Made by a program: the position numbers and the translations under genes. From NCBI RefSeq assembly GCF_025133575.1, contig NZ_CP104011.1:1178001-1242000 (forward strand): DNA of 64,000 nt. Reading direction: 5' to 3'. Shown here piece by piece: positions 37,144 through 46,457 of the stretch (position 1 is its first letter; each line of letters starts with the position of its first letter). The stretch is from Pseudomonas sp. GCEP-101. Its GTDB lineage: Bacteria; Pseudomonadota; Gammaproteobacteria; Pseudomonadales; Pseudomonadaceae. The notes under the pieces were generated by a model, which did not search any database, had not been told where the DNA came from, and was given only the letters and a program-made list of their open reading frames with translations.

Positions 37144-39843
37144 ATGAAGAGTCATCCCGATGCCGCCAGCCGTCAGGCGGCCGAGGTTGTCACGCAGCTT
37201 CCCGTCCCTTCGAGGCTCGGGATGCTGCGCTTCGAGCGCCTGAACGAGCCCAGCTGGACCCTGCTGTTCCTCGACCCCGGCTGCGAACGCCAGATCGGCG
37301 TGCCGGCCCAGGACCTCTGCGGCATCCTCGACGCCCCCTATGCCAGCCTGATGGAGCCCGAAGCGCGCCATCGCCTGCATGAGCAGGTGCAGCAGCAACT
37401 CCTCAAGGACGGCCGTTACCGGGTGCGCTACCTGCTCCACTCGCCACGCGGCACGCTCAACGTGCTGGAGGTCGGCGAGAGCTTCCAGCAGCACGGCCGC
37501 CAGCTGCTTCACGGCTACCTGCTGCAGACCGAGGGCGACGAGCAGGACACCGAGCTGGACCCGCGCCTGCTGGACCTGGAAGCGCAGAACATCCGCCTGA
37601 AGATGTCCCTGGAGATGTACCAGCGCTCCCAGGACGAACACCTGCAGCACCTGGTGCGCTCGCGCACCCAGCAGAACCTGATCGTGCGCCTGGCGCGGCA
37701 CCGCTACCTGTCCAGCGACCCGCTGCTCGAAGCCGCGCAGCTGATCGCCCAGGCCGCCTGCGAGGCCTACGACGTGGCCCGCGCCGGCATCTGGCGGCTG
37801 CACCCGGACCATCGCCTGGAGGCGGTGACCATCTACCGCCGCGACATCGACCAGTACGAAAAGCCCCAGGACATCGACGCCAGCCACTTCCCCAACTACC
37901 TCGACGCGGTGCACAGCGGCCGCGCCATCGATGCCCACAACGCGCAGCAGGACCCGCGCACCCAGGAGCTGGCCAAGCGTTACCTGCGCCCGCAGGGCAT
38001 CAGCGCCATGCTCGACGCCACCATCCGCGTCGGCGGCGAAGTGGTCGGGGTGCTCTGCCTGGAACACGTTGGCGAGGTGCGCATGTGGCAGAGCGACGAA
38101 ATCGCCTTCGCCGGCGAGCTGGCCGACCAGTACGCCCAGGTGCTGATGAACCACGAGCGGCGCAACGTTTCCAGCGCCCTGCACCTGTTCCAGCGCGCCG
38201 TCGAGCAGAGCGCCAGCGCCTTCCTGCTGATCGACCGCGACGGCCTGGTGGAATACGTCAACCCCAGCTTCACCGCCATCACCCAGTACGGCGCCGACGA
38301 AGTGCGCGGCCGCCGCCTGCCGGAGCTGCCGGCGCTGGCCAACCTCAGCGAGCTGCTGTTCGACGCGCGCTCCACCCTGGTCACGCAGAACAGCTGGCAG
38401 GGCGAGTTCCGCAGCCGGCGCAAGAACCTCGAGCCCTACTGGGGCCAGCTGTCGCTGTCCAAGGTCTACGACGACAAGGGCGAGCTGACCCACTACATCG
38501 GCATCTACGAAGACATCACCCAGAGCAAGCTGGCCCAGCAGCACATCGAGAAGCTCGCCTACCGCGACAACCTCACGGGGCTGGCCAATCGGCACTTCTT
38601 CATCAACGCCCTGGAAGAACGCCTGCAGGTGGGCAGCGAACACTCGCTGAGCCTGCTGCTGGTGGACATCGACAACTTCAAGCGGATCAACGACAGCCTC
38701 GGCCACCAGACCGGCGACAAGCTGCTGGCCAACCTCGCCCGGCGCCTGCGCAGCAGCCTGAGCGACAGTGCCACCCTGGCGCGCTTCGCCAGCAACGAAT
38801 TCGCCGTGCTGCTGGAGGAATCCGTGGCCGGCCGTGGCGAGAAGGTCGCCGCGCAGATCCTCGACGTGCTCGACAAGCCGCTGTTCGTCGACAACCAGCT
38901 GATCAGCATCACCGGCTCGGTGGGCATCGCCTACGCGCCGCAACACGGGCAGGACCCGCAGACCCTGATGAAGCACGCGGGCCTGGCGCTGCACAAGGCC
39001 AAGGCCAACGGCAAGCACCAGGTGCAGACCTTCACCGAGGCGATGACCGCCGAGGCGAGCTACAAGCTGTTCGTCGAAAGCAACCTGCGCCGCGCCCTGG
39101 TGCAGGACGAACTGGCGGTGCACTACCAGCCCAAGCTGTGCCTGCGCAGCGGCGCACTGCTCGGCCTGGAAGCCCTGCTGCGCTGGCAGCACCCGGAGAA
39201 GGGCATGATCCGCCCGGACCAGTTCATCAGCGTCGCCGAGGAAACCGGGCTGATCATCCCCATCGGCAAATGGGTGATCCGCCAGGCCTGCCGTCAGGTG
39301 CGCGAGCTGGCCGCCAAGGGCCTGGGCGAGCTGCACATGGCGATCAACCTGTCGCCCAAGCAGTTCAGCGACCCGGACCTGGTCGGCTCCATCGCCGCCA
39401 TCCTCCACGAGGAAAGCATCCCCGCCTCGCAGCTGGAACTGGAGCTGACCGAAAGCCTGCTGCTGGACGCCACCGACGATACCCGCCAGCAGCTGGAGCG
39501 CCTGAAGAACCTCGGCCTGACCCTGGCCATGGACGACTTCGGCACCGGCTACTCGTCGCTGAGCTACCTGAAGAAATTCCCCATCGACGTGATCAAGATC
39601 GATCGCAGCTTCATCAAGGACATCCCGGACAACCAGGACGACATGGAGATCACTTCCGCGGTGATCGCCATGGCCCACAACCTCAAGCTGCAGGTGGTCG
39701 CCGAAGGCGTCGAGACCGCCGCCCAGCTGGCCTTCCTGCGGCGCAACCGCTGCGACATCGGCCAGGGCTACCTGTTCGACAAGCCCATCCCCAGCCACGA
39801 CCTTTCCTCCAGCCTGCAGCGCTACCCCTGCCGCCCGCACTGA
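37144..39843 (+). CDS. dipA: c-di-GMP phosphodiesterase DipA (PAS-GAF-PAS-GGDEF-EAL)
   Basis: 899 residues from MKSHPDAASRQAAE; this length agrees with P. aeruginosa DipA as I recall it. An in-frame ATG at 37108 is the alternative. Order: N-terminal PAS-like segment, GAF-like domain about 180-335, PAS about 350-460, a GGDEF domain whose active-site motif is degenerate (ASNEF, 549-553), and an EAL domain with intact EAL (676-678) and DDFGTGYSSLSYLK. It should hydrolyse c-di-GMP, and the homologue is needed for biofilm dispersion. Confidence 0.9.
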   Translation: MKSHPDAASRQAAEVVTQLPVPSRLGMLRFERLNEPSWTLLFLDPGCERQIGVPAQDLCGILDAPYASLMEPEARHRLHEQVQQQLLKDGRYRVRYLLHSPRGTLNVLEVGESFQQHGRQLLHGYLLQTEGDEQDTELDPRLLDLEAQNIRLKMSLEMYQRSQDEHLQHLVRSRTQQNLIVRLARHRYLSSDPLLEAAQLIAQAACEAYDVARAGIWRLHPDHRLEAVTIYRRDIDQYEKPQDIDASHFPNYLDAVHSGRAIDAHNAQQDPRTQELAKRYLRPQGISAMLDATIRVGGEVVGVLCLEHVGEVRMWQSDEIAFAGELADQYAQVLMNHERRNVSSALHLFQRAVEQSASAFLLIDRDGLVEYVNPSFTAITQYGADEVRGRRLPELPALANLSELLFDARSTLVTQNSWQGEFRSRRKNLEPYWGQLSLSKVYDDKGELTHYIGIYEDITQSKLAQQHIEKLAYRDNLTGLANRHFFINALEERLQVGSEHSLSLLLVDIDNFKRINDSLGHQTGDKLLANLARRLRSSLSDSATLARFASNEFAVLLEESVAGRGEKVAAQILDVLDKPLFVDNQLISITGSVGIAYAPQHGQDPQTLMKHAGLALHKAKANGKHQVQTFTEAMTAEASYKLFVESNLRRALVQDELAVHYQPKLCLRSGALLGLEALLRWQHPEKGMIRPDQFISVAEETGLIIPIGKWVIRQACRQVRELAAKGLGELHMAINLSPKQFSDPDLVGSIAAILHEESIPASQLELELTESLLLDATDDTRQQLERLKNLGLTLAMDDFGTGYSSLSYLKKFPIDVIKIDRSFIKDIPDNQDDMEITSAVIAMAHNLKLQVVAEGVETAAQLAFLRRNRCDIGQGYLFDKPIPSHDLSSSLQRYPCRPH

Positions 39844-39975
39844 GGCGCCCTGGCGCGGCGTGCCCGCAGCCAATTGCACCGGCGCGATCAAACATCCCGC
39901 AAAGCAAAACAAACGCTGTAATCTTCAGCGAGTACCCGAGTCTATTGCCGCCCCTTTCGTGAGGAGACGAATGCC

Positions 39976-40623
39976 ATGACCCTGCGCTCGCAAATACTTG
40001 CCCACAAGCTGGAACTGCCCAGCTCCGCCCAGGCCCTGCCGGGGCGCGAAAGCCCGATGCCGGTGCCTGAAGCGCATTACGTCAATGGCCGCCCGCTGAC
40101 CGCGCCCTTCCCCGCCGGCGTGCAGCAGATCGTGGTCGGCCTGGGTTGCTTCTGGGGCGCCGAGCGGCGTTTCTGGCAACAGCCGGGCGTGTGGGTCACC
40201 GCGGTGGGCTATGCCGGCGGCTACACGCCGAACCCGACCTACGACGAAGTGTGCTCCGGCCTGACCGGCCACAGCGAAGTGGTGCTGGTGGCGTATGACC
40301 CGCGGGAGACCAGCATCGAAGCCCTGTTGAAGGTGTTCTGGGAATCCCACGACCCGACCCAGGGCATGCGCCAGGGCAACGACACCGGCACCCAGTACCG
40401 CTCGGTGCTCTACTGGTTCGACCAGGCGCAGAAAGCCGCCATCGACGCCAGCCGCGAGGCGTTCCAGAAGGAACTCAGCGCCAAGGGCTACGGCGAGATC
40501 ACCACGGAAATCCGCGAGGTGCCGCCGTTCTACTACGCCGAGGCCTACCACCAGCAGTACCTGGCGAAGAACCCCAACGGCTACTGCGGCCTGGGCGGCA
40601 CGGGCGTCTGCCTGCCGGCGTAA
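39976..40623 (+). CDS. msrA: Peptide methionine sulfoxide reductase A
   Basis: 215 residues. Catalytic Cys58 in [12 protein letters not shown]; recycling cysteines Cys204 and Cys212 in the C-terminal tail [10 protein letters not shown]. The N-terminal extension of about 45 residues is typical of the longer MsrA class. It reduces methionine-S-sulfoxide in proteins. A terminator downstream also overlaps the rlmJ stop. Confidence 0.95.
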   Translation: MTLRSQILAHKLELPSSAQALPGRESPMPVPEAHYVNGRPLTAPFPAGVQQIVVGLGCFWGAERRFWQQPGVWVTAVGYAGGYTPNPTYDEVCSGLTGHSEVVLVAYDPRETSIEALLKVFWESHDPTQGMRQGNDTGTQYRSVLYWFDQAQKAAIDASREAFQKELSAKGYGEITTEIREVPPFYYAEAYHQQYLAKNPNGYCGLGGTGVCLPA

Positions 40624-40633
40624 GTGGGCTCTT

Positions 40634-40715
40634 GTAGGAGCGAGCTTGCTCGCGAACAGCCCCGCTGCGAGGCTGGCGCCCTGCGGGCGCGATCGCGGGC
40701 ATGGCCCGCTCCTAC
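40634..40715. repeat. Composite REP-like repeat (family A left arm, family B right arm)
   Basis: The left arm 40634-40657 is the family A arm. The right arm 40691-40715 (GATCGCGGGCATGGCCCGCTCCTAC) belongs to another family also found at 62642 and 63123. The two share the GTAGGAGC/GCTCCTAC ends. Confidence 0.7.
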
Positions 40716-40740
40716 AGGGAACACCGTGCCTACCGGCTGC

Positions 40741-40810
40741 GTAGGAGCGGACTCCGTCCGCGATTGGCCGAGCCCCGCGCCAAGCCTATCGCGGATAAAT
40801 CCGCCCCTAC
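40741..40810. repeat. REP-like inverted repeat, family C
   Basis: GTAGGAGCGGACTCCGTCCGCGA at 40741-40763 faces TCGCGGATAAATCCGCCCCTAC at 40789-40810. The outer ends match the other families; the core differs. Confidence 0.7.
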
Positions 40811-40825
40811 GAAAGCCACAGGAAT

Positions 40826-40852
40826 AGCCCCGGCACATGCCGGGGCTTTTTT
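40826..40852 (+). terminator. Rho-independent terminator after msrA
   Basis: Perfect stem AGCCCCGGC / GCCGGGGCT, loop ACAT, followed by a run of T. It abuts the stop codon of the convergent rlmJ. Confidence 0.85.
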
Positions 40853-41688
40853 CATTCGGCGATCAGCCAATCCACCTGGCCGCTGCCTTCGCTCTGCGCC
40901 AGCGTCTGCGCCAGCCAGGGCAACAACCCGCGCAGTTCCTCGTCCAGCGGCCACGGCGGGTTGGCAATGACCAGCCCGGAGCCGTTCAGGCGGTCAGCGG
41001 TGTCGGCCGGATGCACGCACAGCTCCACCCGCAGCAGCTTGGGCGCGCTGCTCTTCTCCAGGCGCTGGTAGAAGCGCTTGAGCTGGCGCCGGTCCTTGAT
41101 CGGGTACCAGATGGCGACCACGGTCTGGCGCATGCGGCCGATGGCCTCGTCCAGCGCGGTGACGCAGCGTTCCAGGTCGTCCGGCTGTTCGAACGGCGGG
41201 TCGATCAGCAACACGCCGCGCTTCTCCGCCACCGGCAGGAAAGCACGGGGCAGCAGCCAGCCGTCGCCCTGGTGCACCGAGATGCGCCGCTCACCGGCCA
41301 TGTTGGCCTTGAGCAAGCGGCCGTCCTCGGGGTGCAGCTCGTTGAGCAGCACGCGGTCCTGCGGGCGGGTCAGGCGCCGCGCCAGCTCCGGCGATCCGGG
41401 GTAGAACTCCAGGCCGCCGTCGGGGTTCAGTGCGCTCACCACGCCCAGGTAGTCCTGCAGCAGCTCGGGCAGGTCATCGCGGCCGACCAGGCGGCCGATG
41501 CCCGATTCCCACTCGCCGGTGCGGCTGGCTTCATCGCCCAGCAGGTCGTACAGACCGATGCCGGAATGGCTGTCGAGGTAGGCGAAGGGCGTGTCCTTGC
41601 GCGCCATCAGCGCGAAGAGGCGGGCAAGGACGATGTGTTTCAGCACGTCGGCGTGGTTGCCGGCGTGGTAGGCGTGGCGGTAGTTCAT
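40852..41688 (-). CDS. rlmJ: 23S rRNA (adenine2030-N6)-methyltransferase
   Basis: 278 residues from MNYRHAYHAGNHADVLKH, the family's conserved start; an extension to 41829 is rejected. The catalytic motif for N6-adenine methylation is LLIDPPFEQPDD. It methylates A2030 of 23S rRNA. Transcribed convergently with msrA and divergently from the acyl-CoA dehydrogenase at 41867. Confidence 0.93.
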   Translation of the reverse strand: MNYRHAYHAGNHADVLKHIVLARLFALMARKDTPFAYLDSHSGIGLYDLLGDEASRTGEWESGIGRLVGRDDLPELLQDYLGVVSALNPDGGLEFYPGSPELARRLTRPQDRVLLNELHPEDGRLLKANMAGERRISVHQGDGWLLPRAFLPVAEKRGVLLIDPPFEQPDDLERCVTALDEAIGRMRQTVVAIWYPIKDRRQLKRFYQRLEKSSAPKLLRVELCVHPADTADRLNGSGLVIANPPWPLDEELRGLLPWLAQTLAQSEGSGQVDWLIAE

Positions 41689-41866
41689 CGATAGCGGGCT
41701 CCTCAAGGCGCGCAGTTTAGGTCCTGGGGCGGGTGCGGGGCGAGTCCGCCGTCGCCAGGGACTGCCGGAAGGCCGGGCCTTTTGGCCCTTTATCACGCTG
41801 ATGGATGATTCTGTGCACGCTTCATTCACCAGACTAGACTGCGCCGATCCCTATGGAGGCCGATCC

Positions 41867-43669
41867 ATGTCCGAGACCCTGCTCAGCTCCCGCAACCTCG
41901 CCTTCGAACTCTACGAAGTGCTCGACGCCGAGGCCCTGACCCAGCGCGAACGCTTCGCCGACCACAACCGCGAGACCTTCGACGCCGCCCTGGGCACCGC
42001 CCGCGGCATCGCCGAGGAGCTGTTCGCCCCGCACAACCGCAAGAACGACGAGAACGAACCGCAGTACGTCGACGGCGGCGCGGTGCTCATCCCGGACGTG
42101 AAGCCGGCGGTGGACGCCTTCAACGAGGCCGGCTTCCAGAACGCCTCGCGCAGCTTCGAACAGGGCGGCATGCAGCTGCCGCACCTGCTCTCGCGCGCCT
42201 GCTTCGCGCACTTCCAGTCGGCCAACATCGCCACCTCGTCCTACCCGATGCTCAGCATGGGCGCCAGCCACCTGATCGAGACCTTCGGCAGCGACGAACA
42301 GAAACGCCTGTTCCTCCAGCCGATGATCGAAGGCCGCTGGTTCGGCACCATGGCCCTGACCGAGCCCCACGCCGGCTCGTCCCTGGCCGACATCCGCACC
42401 CGCGCGGAGCCGGCCGCCGACGGCAGCTACCGGATCCGCGGCAACAAGATCTTCATCTCCGGCGGCGACCACCCGCTGTCGGACAACATCGTGCACATGG
42501 TGCTGGCCAAGCTGCCGGACGCACCGCCCGGCGTGAAGGGCATCAGCCTGTTCATCGTGCCCAAGTTCCTGGTCAACGCCGACGGCTCCCTGGGCGCACG
42601 CAACGACGTGACCCTGGCTGGCCTGTTCCACAAGATGGGCTGGCGCGGCACCACCTCCACCGCACTGAACTTCGGCGACAAAGGCGACTGCGTCGGCTAC
42701 CTGGTCGGCAAGCCGCACCACGGCCTGGCCTACATGTTCCAGATGATGAACGAGGCGCGCATCGGGGTCGGCATGGGCGCCATCATGCTCGGCTACGCCG
42801 GCTACCTGTACTCCCTGGAATACGCCCGCGAACGCCCGCAGGGCCGCCCGGTGGACGCCAAGGACCCGACCTCGGCGCCCGTGGCAATCATCCAGCACAC
42901 CGACGTGCGGCGCATGCTGCTGACCCAGAAGGCCTATGTCGAAGGCGCCTTCGACCTCGGCCTGTACGCCGCGCGCCTGGTGGACGACAGCGAAACGCTG
43001 GCCACCGAGGAGGAGCGCAGGCAGGCACACGAGTTGCTCGACCTGCTCACCCCGATCGTCAAGTCCTGGCCCTCGGAGTTCTGCCTGAAAGCCAACGAAC
43101 TGGCGATCCAGATCCTCGGCGGCCACGGCTACACCCGCGAATACCCGGTGGAGCAGTACTACCGCGACAACCGCCTGAACCCCATCCACGAGGGCACCCA
43201 CGGCATCCAGTCGCTGGACCTGCTGGGCCGCAAGCTGGCGCAGAACAACGGCGCCGGCCTCAAGCAGCTGACCCGCCTGATCAGCCAGTGCTGCGAGCGC
43301 GCCAGCGCGCACCCGTCACTGGACAAGCTGCGCGAGCCGCTGGAACAACTGATGGCGCGCCTGTCGGCGACCACCCTGAGCCTGCTCGGCGACCTGATGC
43401 AGGGCCGCGTCGCCCAGGGCCTGGCCAACTCGGCGCTGTACCTGAAGGTCTTCGGCCACGCCGTGATCGGCTGGCGCTGGCTGGAACAGGCGATTCGCGC
43501 CGAGGAAGGTCTGGCGCGCGGCAACGCCGCCGACGTCGATTTCTACCGCGGCAAGTTGCAGGCCGCACGCTACTTCTTGACCTGGGAAGTGCCGTCCTGC
43601 CACCACGACCTGGCCCTGCTCGAAGCCCGCGACGACACCTGTTCCACCATGCAGGACGCCTGGTTCTAG
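41867..43669 (+). CDS. Acyl-CoA dehydrogenase (large, C-terminally extended)
   Basis: 600 residues from [10 protein letters not shown], with GGAGG before it; the extension to 41801 has no ribosome site. N-terminal domain, then [15 protein letters not shown] and [20 protein letters not shown]. The catalytic glutamate lies in [13 protein letters not shown]-terminal extra domain of about 130 residues marks the long subfamily that includes the DmdC-like enzymes. Substrate unknown. It is monocistronic with its own terminator. Confidence 0.92.
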   Translation: MSETLLSSRNLAFELYEVLDAEALTQRERFADHNRETFDAALGTARGIAEELFAPHNRKNDENEPQYVDGGAVLIPDVKPAVDAFNEAGFQNASRSFEQGGMQLPHLLSRACFAHFQSANIATSSYPMLSMGASHLIETFGSDEQKRLFLQPMIEGRWFGTMALTEPHAGSSLADIRTRAEPAADGSYRIRGNKIFISGGDHPLSDNIVHMVLAKLPDAPPGVKGISLFIVPKFLVNADGSLGARNDVTLAGLFHKMGWRGTTSTALNFGDKGDCVGYLVGKPHHGLAYMFQMMNEARIGVGMGAIMLGYAGYLYSLEYARERPQGRPVDAKDPTSAPVAIIQHTDVRRMLLTQKAYVEGAFDLGLYAARLVDDSETLATEEERRQAHELLDLLTPIVKSWPSEFCLKANELAIQILGGHGYTREYPVEQYYRDNRLNPIHEGTHGIQSLDLLGRKLAQNNGAGLKQLTRLISQCCERASAHPSLDKLREPLEQLMARLSATTLSLLGDLMQGRVAQGLANSALYLKVFGHAVIGWRWLEQAIRAEEGLARGNAADVDFYRGKLQAARYFLTWEVPSCHHDLALLEARDDTCSTMQDAWF

Positions 43670-43688
43670 GCCCCCGCATGCCCTTTGC

Positions 43689-43714
43689 GCCCCGGTCACG
43701 TCCGGGGCTTTTTT
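43689..43714 (+). terminator. Rho-independent terminator after acyl-CoA dehydrogenase
   Basis: Stem GCCCCGG / CCGGGGC with loop TCACGT, followed by TTTTTT. Confidence 0.85.
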
Positions 43715-43897
43715 ATGCGCGGCGGATGACCATGCGGCCGGGGCTGGGTTCCGTCCGAACCGACTCACAAGACGGCAGACGATAACCACAGCAAACGCAG
43801 GAAAATTCCCACTCATATCTCTGACCCCGCCGAATGTGTGGCCCTGGAGGGATGCCGTTGAATAGCGGCTGCGAAAAATCCCATCACGACCTACGCC

Positions 43898-44530
43898 ATG
43901 CCGACCTTCTCCCGCACCACCCTCCTGCGCCGCTTCCAGCTCTTCTTCCCGCTACTTGCCATCATCGTCGCCCTCGGCTGCACGCTGGTGCTGTTCAACA
44001 CCGGCTCCACCGACGACGGCAAGCAACGCGACGCGGCGCTTTCCCCGCGTACCGCGCCCATCTTCAGCGAGCGCAACAGCGAGGCCTTCCAGCACGCCGA
44101 CGACTACCTGAAGGACATCGACAAGGCGATTGCCGACGGCGTCGCCCTCCTGCGTGGCGGCGACAGCAAGTCGGTCGCCTCGCAAAGCCGCTACTTCAAC
44201 GCACTGGTCAATGCCGGCTACGCGCAGTTCGGCTCGTCCTACTACGACCCGCTGGGCAGTTGCGGCGTGGCCGGCAGTTCGGCCCGCCACCTGTGGCACA
44301 CGCAGGTTCGCGCCGTGCAGGGGGAAGCCAACATCAACGGCGAAGTGGCCCGCGCCCGCGCCGCCCTGCAGCGCGACCGACAGGCCTGCCTGGAGGCGGT
44401 GCACCTGCCCCTGGACGAGGCGACCGCCTGGGCGCCCGACGAGCTGGCGTCGCCGAGCCTGGTACCGACCTGGGCCAGCATCGGGCAGTGGCCGGAAAGC
44501 GCTACCGAGCGGTCCTCAACAAACCTTTGA
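43898..44530 (+). CDS. Membrane-anchored protein of unknown function
   Basis: 210 residues. One N-terminal membrane segment (about 15-33, FFPLLAIIVALGCTLVLF) after a basic start, so the rest is probably periplasmic. That part is rich in Asp, Ala and Ser and has two cysteines (SCGVAGSS and QACLEAV) that could pair. No family recognised. It sits between the acyl-CoA dehydrogenase and the antiporter, where I remember no gene in P. aeruginosa. The ribosome site is weak, so the start is uncertain. Confidence 0.6.
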   Translation: MPTFSRTTLLRRFQLFFPLLAIIVALGCTLVLFNTGSTDDGKQRDAALSPRTAPIFSERNSEAFQHADDYLKDIDKAIADGVALLRGGDSKSVASQSRYFNALVNAGYAQFGSSYYDPLGSCGVAGSSARHLWHTQVRAVQGEANINGEVARARAALQRDRQACLEAVHLPLDEATAWAPDELASPSLVPTWASIGQWPESATERSSTNL

Positions 44531-44557
44531 CAGCCTTGTAAATCCGCAGGTTAGAAT
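44527..44557 (+). promoter_or_regulatory. Candidate sigma-70 promoter for the antiporter gene
   Basis: TTGACA at 44527-44532 and TTAGAA/TAGAAT at 44551-44557, spacing 18-19 bases. It lies about 75 bases before the TTG start. Confidence 0.45.
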
Positions 44558-44630
44558 CGATTGGCATGCGGCCTGCATCCTGATCCTTGAGTAGCGTCGC
44601 CACTCCCCCATTCCCCAGGAGGTCGACACC

Positions 44631-46373
44631 TTGGATGCCGTGGCCATCAACAGCTATTTCCTGATCGCTGCGGTGCTCATCGGCATGAGCATCCTGGTCA
44701 GCTCGCTGTCCTCGCGGCTGGGCATCCCGATCCTGGTCATCTTCCTCGCCGTCGGCATGGTGGCGGGCACCGACGGCCCCGGCGGCATCGGCTTCTCCAA
44801 CTACCCCATGGCCTACCTGGTGGGCAACCTGGCGCTGGCGGTAATCCTGCTGGACGGCGGCTTGCGCACCCGTGTGTCGAGCTTCCGCGTGGCCCTGTGG
44901 CCGGCGCTGTCGCTGGCCACCGCGGGGGTGCTGATCACCGCCGGGCTGACCGGCATCGCCGCGGCCTGGCTGTTCAAGCTGAGCTGGATGGAAGGCCTGC
45001 TGATCGGCGCCATCGTCGGCTCCACCGACGCCGCGGCGGTGTTCTCGCTGCTGGGCGGCAAAGGCCTGAACGAGCGGGTCACGGCCACGCTGGAAATCGA
45101 ATCGGGCAGCAATGACCCGATGGCGGTGTTCCTCACCGTGACGTTGATCGACATGCTCGCCCATGGCGAGAGCGGCCTGTCCTGGAGCTTCCTCTGGCAC
45201 TTCCTGCGCGAGTTCGGCATCGGCTCGGTGCTCGGCCTGGGCGGCGGCTGGCTGCTGCTGCAGGTGATCAACCGCATCCACCTGGCCAACGGGCTCTACC
45301 CGCTGCTGGCGATCAGCGGCGGCCTGCTGATCTTCGCCCTGGCCAACGCCGCGCACGGCAGCGGCATCCTCGCCATCTACCTGTGCGGCCTGGTGCTGGG
45401 CAACCAGCCGATCCGCTCGCGCCACGGCATCATGCACATGCTCGACGGCATGGCCTGGCTGGCGCAGATCGGCATGTTCCTGGTGCTGGGCCTGCTGGTC
45501 ACGCCCCACGACCTGTGGCCCATCGCCCTGCCTGCCCTGGGCCTGGCGCTGTGGATGATTCTCTTCGCCCGCCCGCTGTCGGTGCTGGTCGGGCTGTTCC
45601 CGTTCCGCGCCTTCCATGGCCGCGAGAAGGCCTTCATCGCCTGGGTCGGCCTGCGTGGCGCGGTGCCGATCATCCTCGCGGTGTTCCCGCTGATGGCCGG
45701 GCTGCCCAATGCCCAGCTGTTCTTCAACGTGGCCTTCTTCATCGTGCTGGTCTCGCTGCTGGTGCAGGGCACCAGCCTGCCCTGGGCTGCCAAGCTGCTG
45801 CGCGTGGTGGTGCCGCCGGACCCGGCGCCGATTTCCCGCGCGGGCCTGGAGGTCCACCCGACCAGCGAGTGGGAGCTGTTCGTCTACCACCTGAGCAAGG
45901 AAAAGTGGTGCATCGGCGCCGCCCTGCGCGAGCTGAAGATGCCCGAGGGCACCCGTATCGCCGCGCTGTTCCGCGGCACCCAGCTGCTGCACCCCTCCGG
46001 CAGTACCATCCTCGAGGCGGACGACATCCTCTGCGTGATCGGCCACGAGCATGACCTCTCCGCGCTGGGCAAGCTGTTCAGCCAGGCGCCGGATCGCGGC
46101 CTGAGCGCGCGCTTCTTCGGCGACTTCGTCCTCGAAGGCGACGCCCAGCTGTCCGCCGTGGCCTCGCTCTACGGGCTGAAGCTGGAAGGCGTCGACGGCG
46201 AACAGAACCTGGGCCGCTTCATCGCCCACGAAATCGGCGGCCAGGCGATCATTGGCGACCAGGTGGAATGGAACGGCCTGACCTGGACCGTAGCCGCCCT
46301 GGACGGGAACAAGATTCGCAAGGTCGGGGTCAAATTCCCCGAAGGACGCCCCGGCCCGGGGCTGTTCCTCTGA
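44631..46373 (+). CDS. nhaP2: K+(Na+)/H+ antiporter NhaP2-type
   Basis: 580 residues from a TTG start; AGGAGG eight bases upstream fixes it. Twelve or so membrane segments (1-390) with the CPA1 motifs [12 protein letters not shown] and [17 protein letters not shown] cytoplasmic RCK_C-type domain follows (about 400-485), then a CorC/HlyC-like tail to the C-terminus. The family expels K+ or Na+ in exchange for protons. Synteny with PA5021. Confidence 0.9.
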   Translation: MDAVAINSYFLIAAVLIGMSILVSSLSSRLGIPILVIFLAVGMVAGTDGPGGIGFSNYPMAYLVGNLALAVILLDGGLRTRVSSFRVALWPALSLATAGVLITAGLTGIAAAWLFKLSWMEGLLIGAIVGSTDAAAVFSLLGGKGLNERVTATLEIESGSNDPMAVFLTVTLIDMLAHGESGLSWSFLWHFLREFGIGSVLGLGGGWLLLQVINRIHLANGLYPLLAISGGLLIFALANAAHGSGILAIYLCGLVLGNQPIRSRHGIMHMLDGMAWLAQIGMFLVLGLLVTPHDLWPIALPALGLALWMILFARPLSVLVGLFPFRAFHGREKAFIAWVGLRGAVPIILAVFPLMAGLPNAQLFFNVAFFIVLVSLLVQGTSLPWAAKLLRVVVPPDPAPISRAGLEVHPTSEWELFVYHLSKEKWCIGAALRELKMPEGTRIAALFRGTQLLHPSGSTILEADDILCVIGHEHDLSALGKLFSQAPDRGLSARFFGDFVLEGDAQLSAVASLYGLKLEGVDGEQNLGRFIAHEIGGQAIIGDQVEWNGLTWTVAALDGNKIRKVGVKFPEGRPGPGLFL

Positions 46374-46457
46374 CCGCCCACCGGTGCCCGCTTGCGGGTG
46401 CCGGCCCGCCAGCACTACCCTCACTCGACTTTTTTGCACGAGCCGCTGATCGCGACC

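Noticed and set aside
37066-39912. 948-codon open frame antisense to dipA
   Set aside because: Same reason; DipA is unmistakable on the plus strand.
40634-40810. Possible CRISPR-like repeats
   Set aside because: Units are paired inverted arms with irregular spacing, not direct repeats with unique spacers; no cas genes.
44502-46439. 645-codon open frame antisense to the antiporter
   Set aside because: Low-complexity His/Gln/Asp composition typical of antisense frames in this genome.
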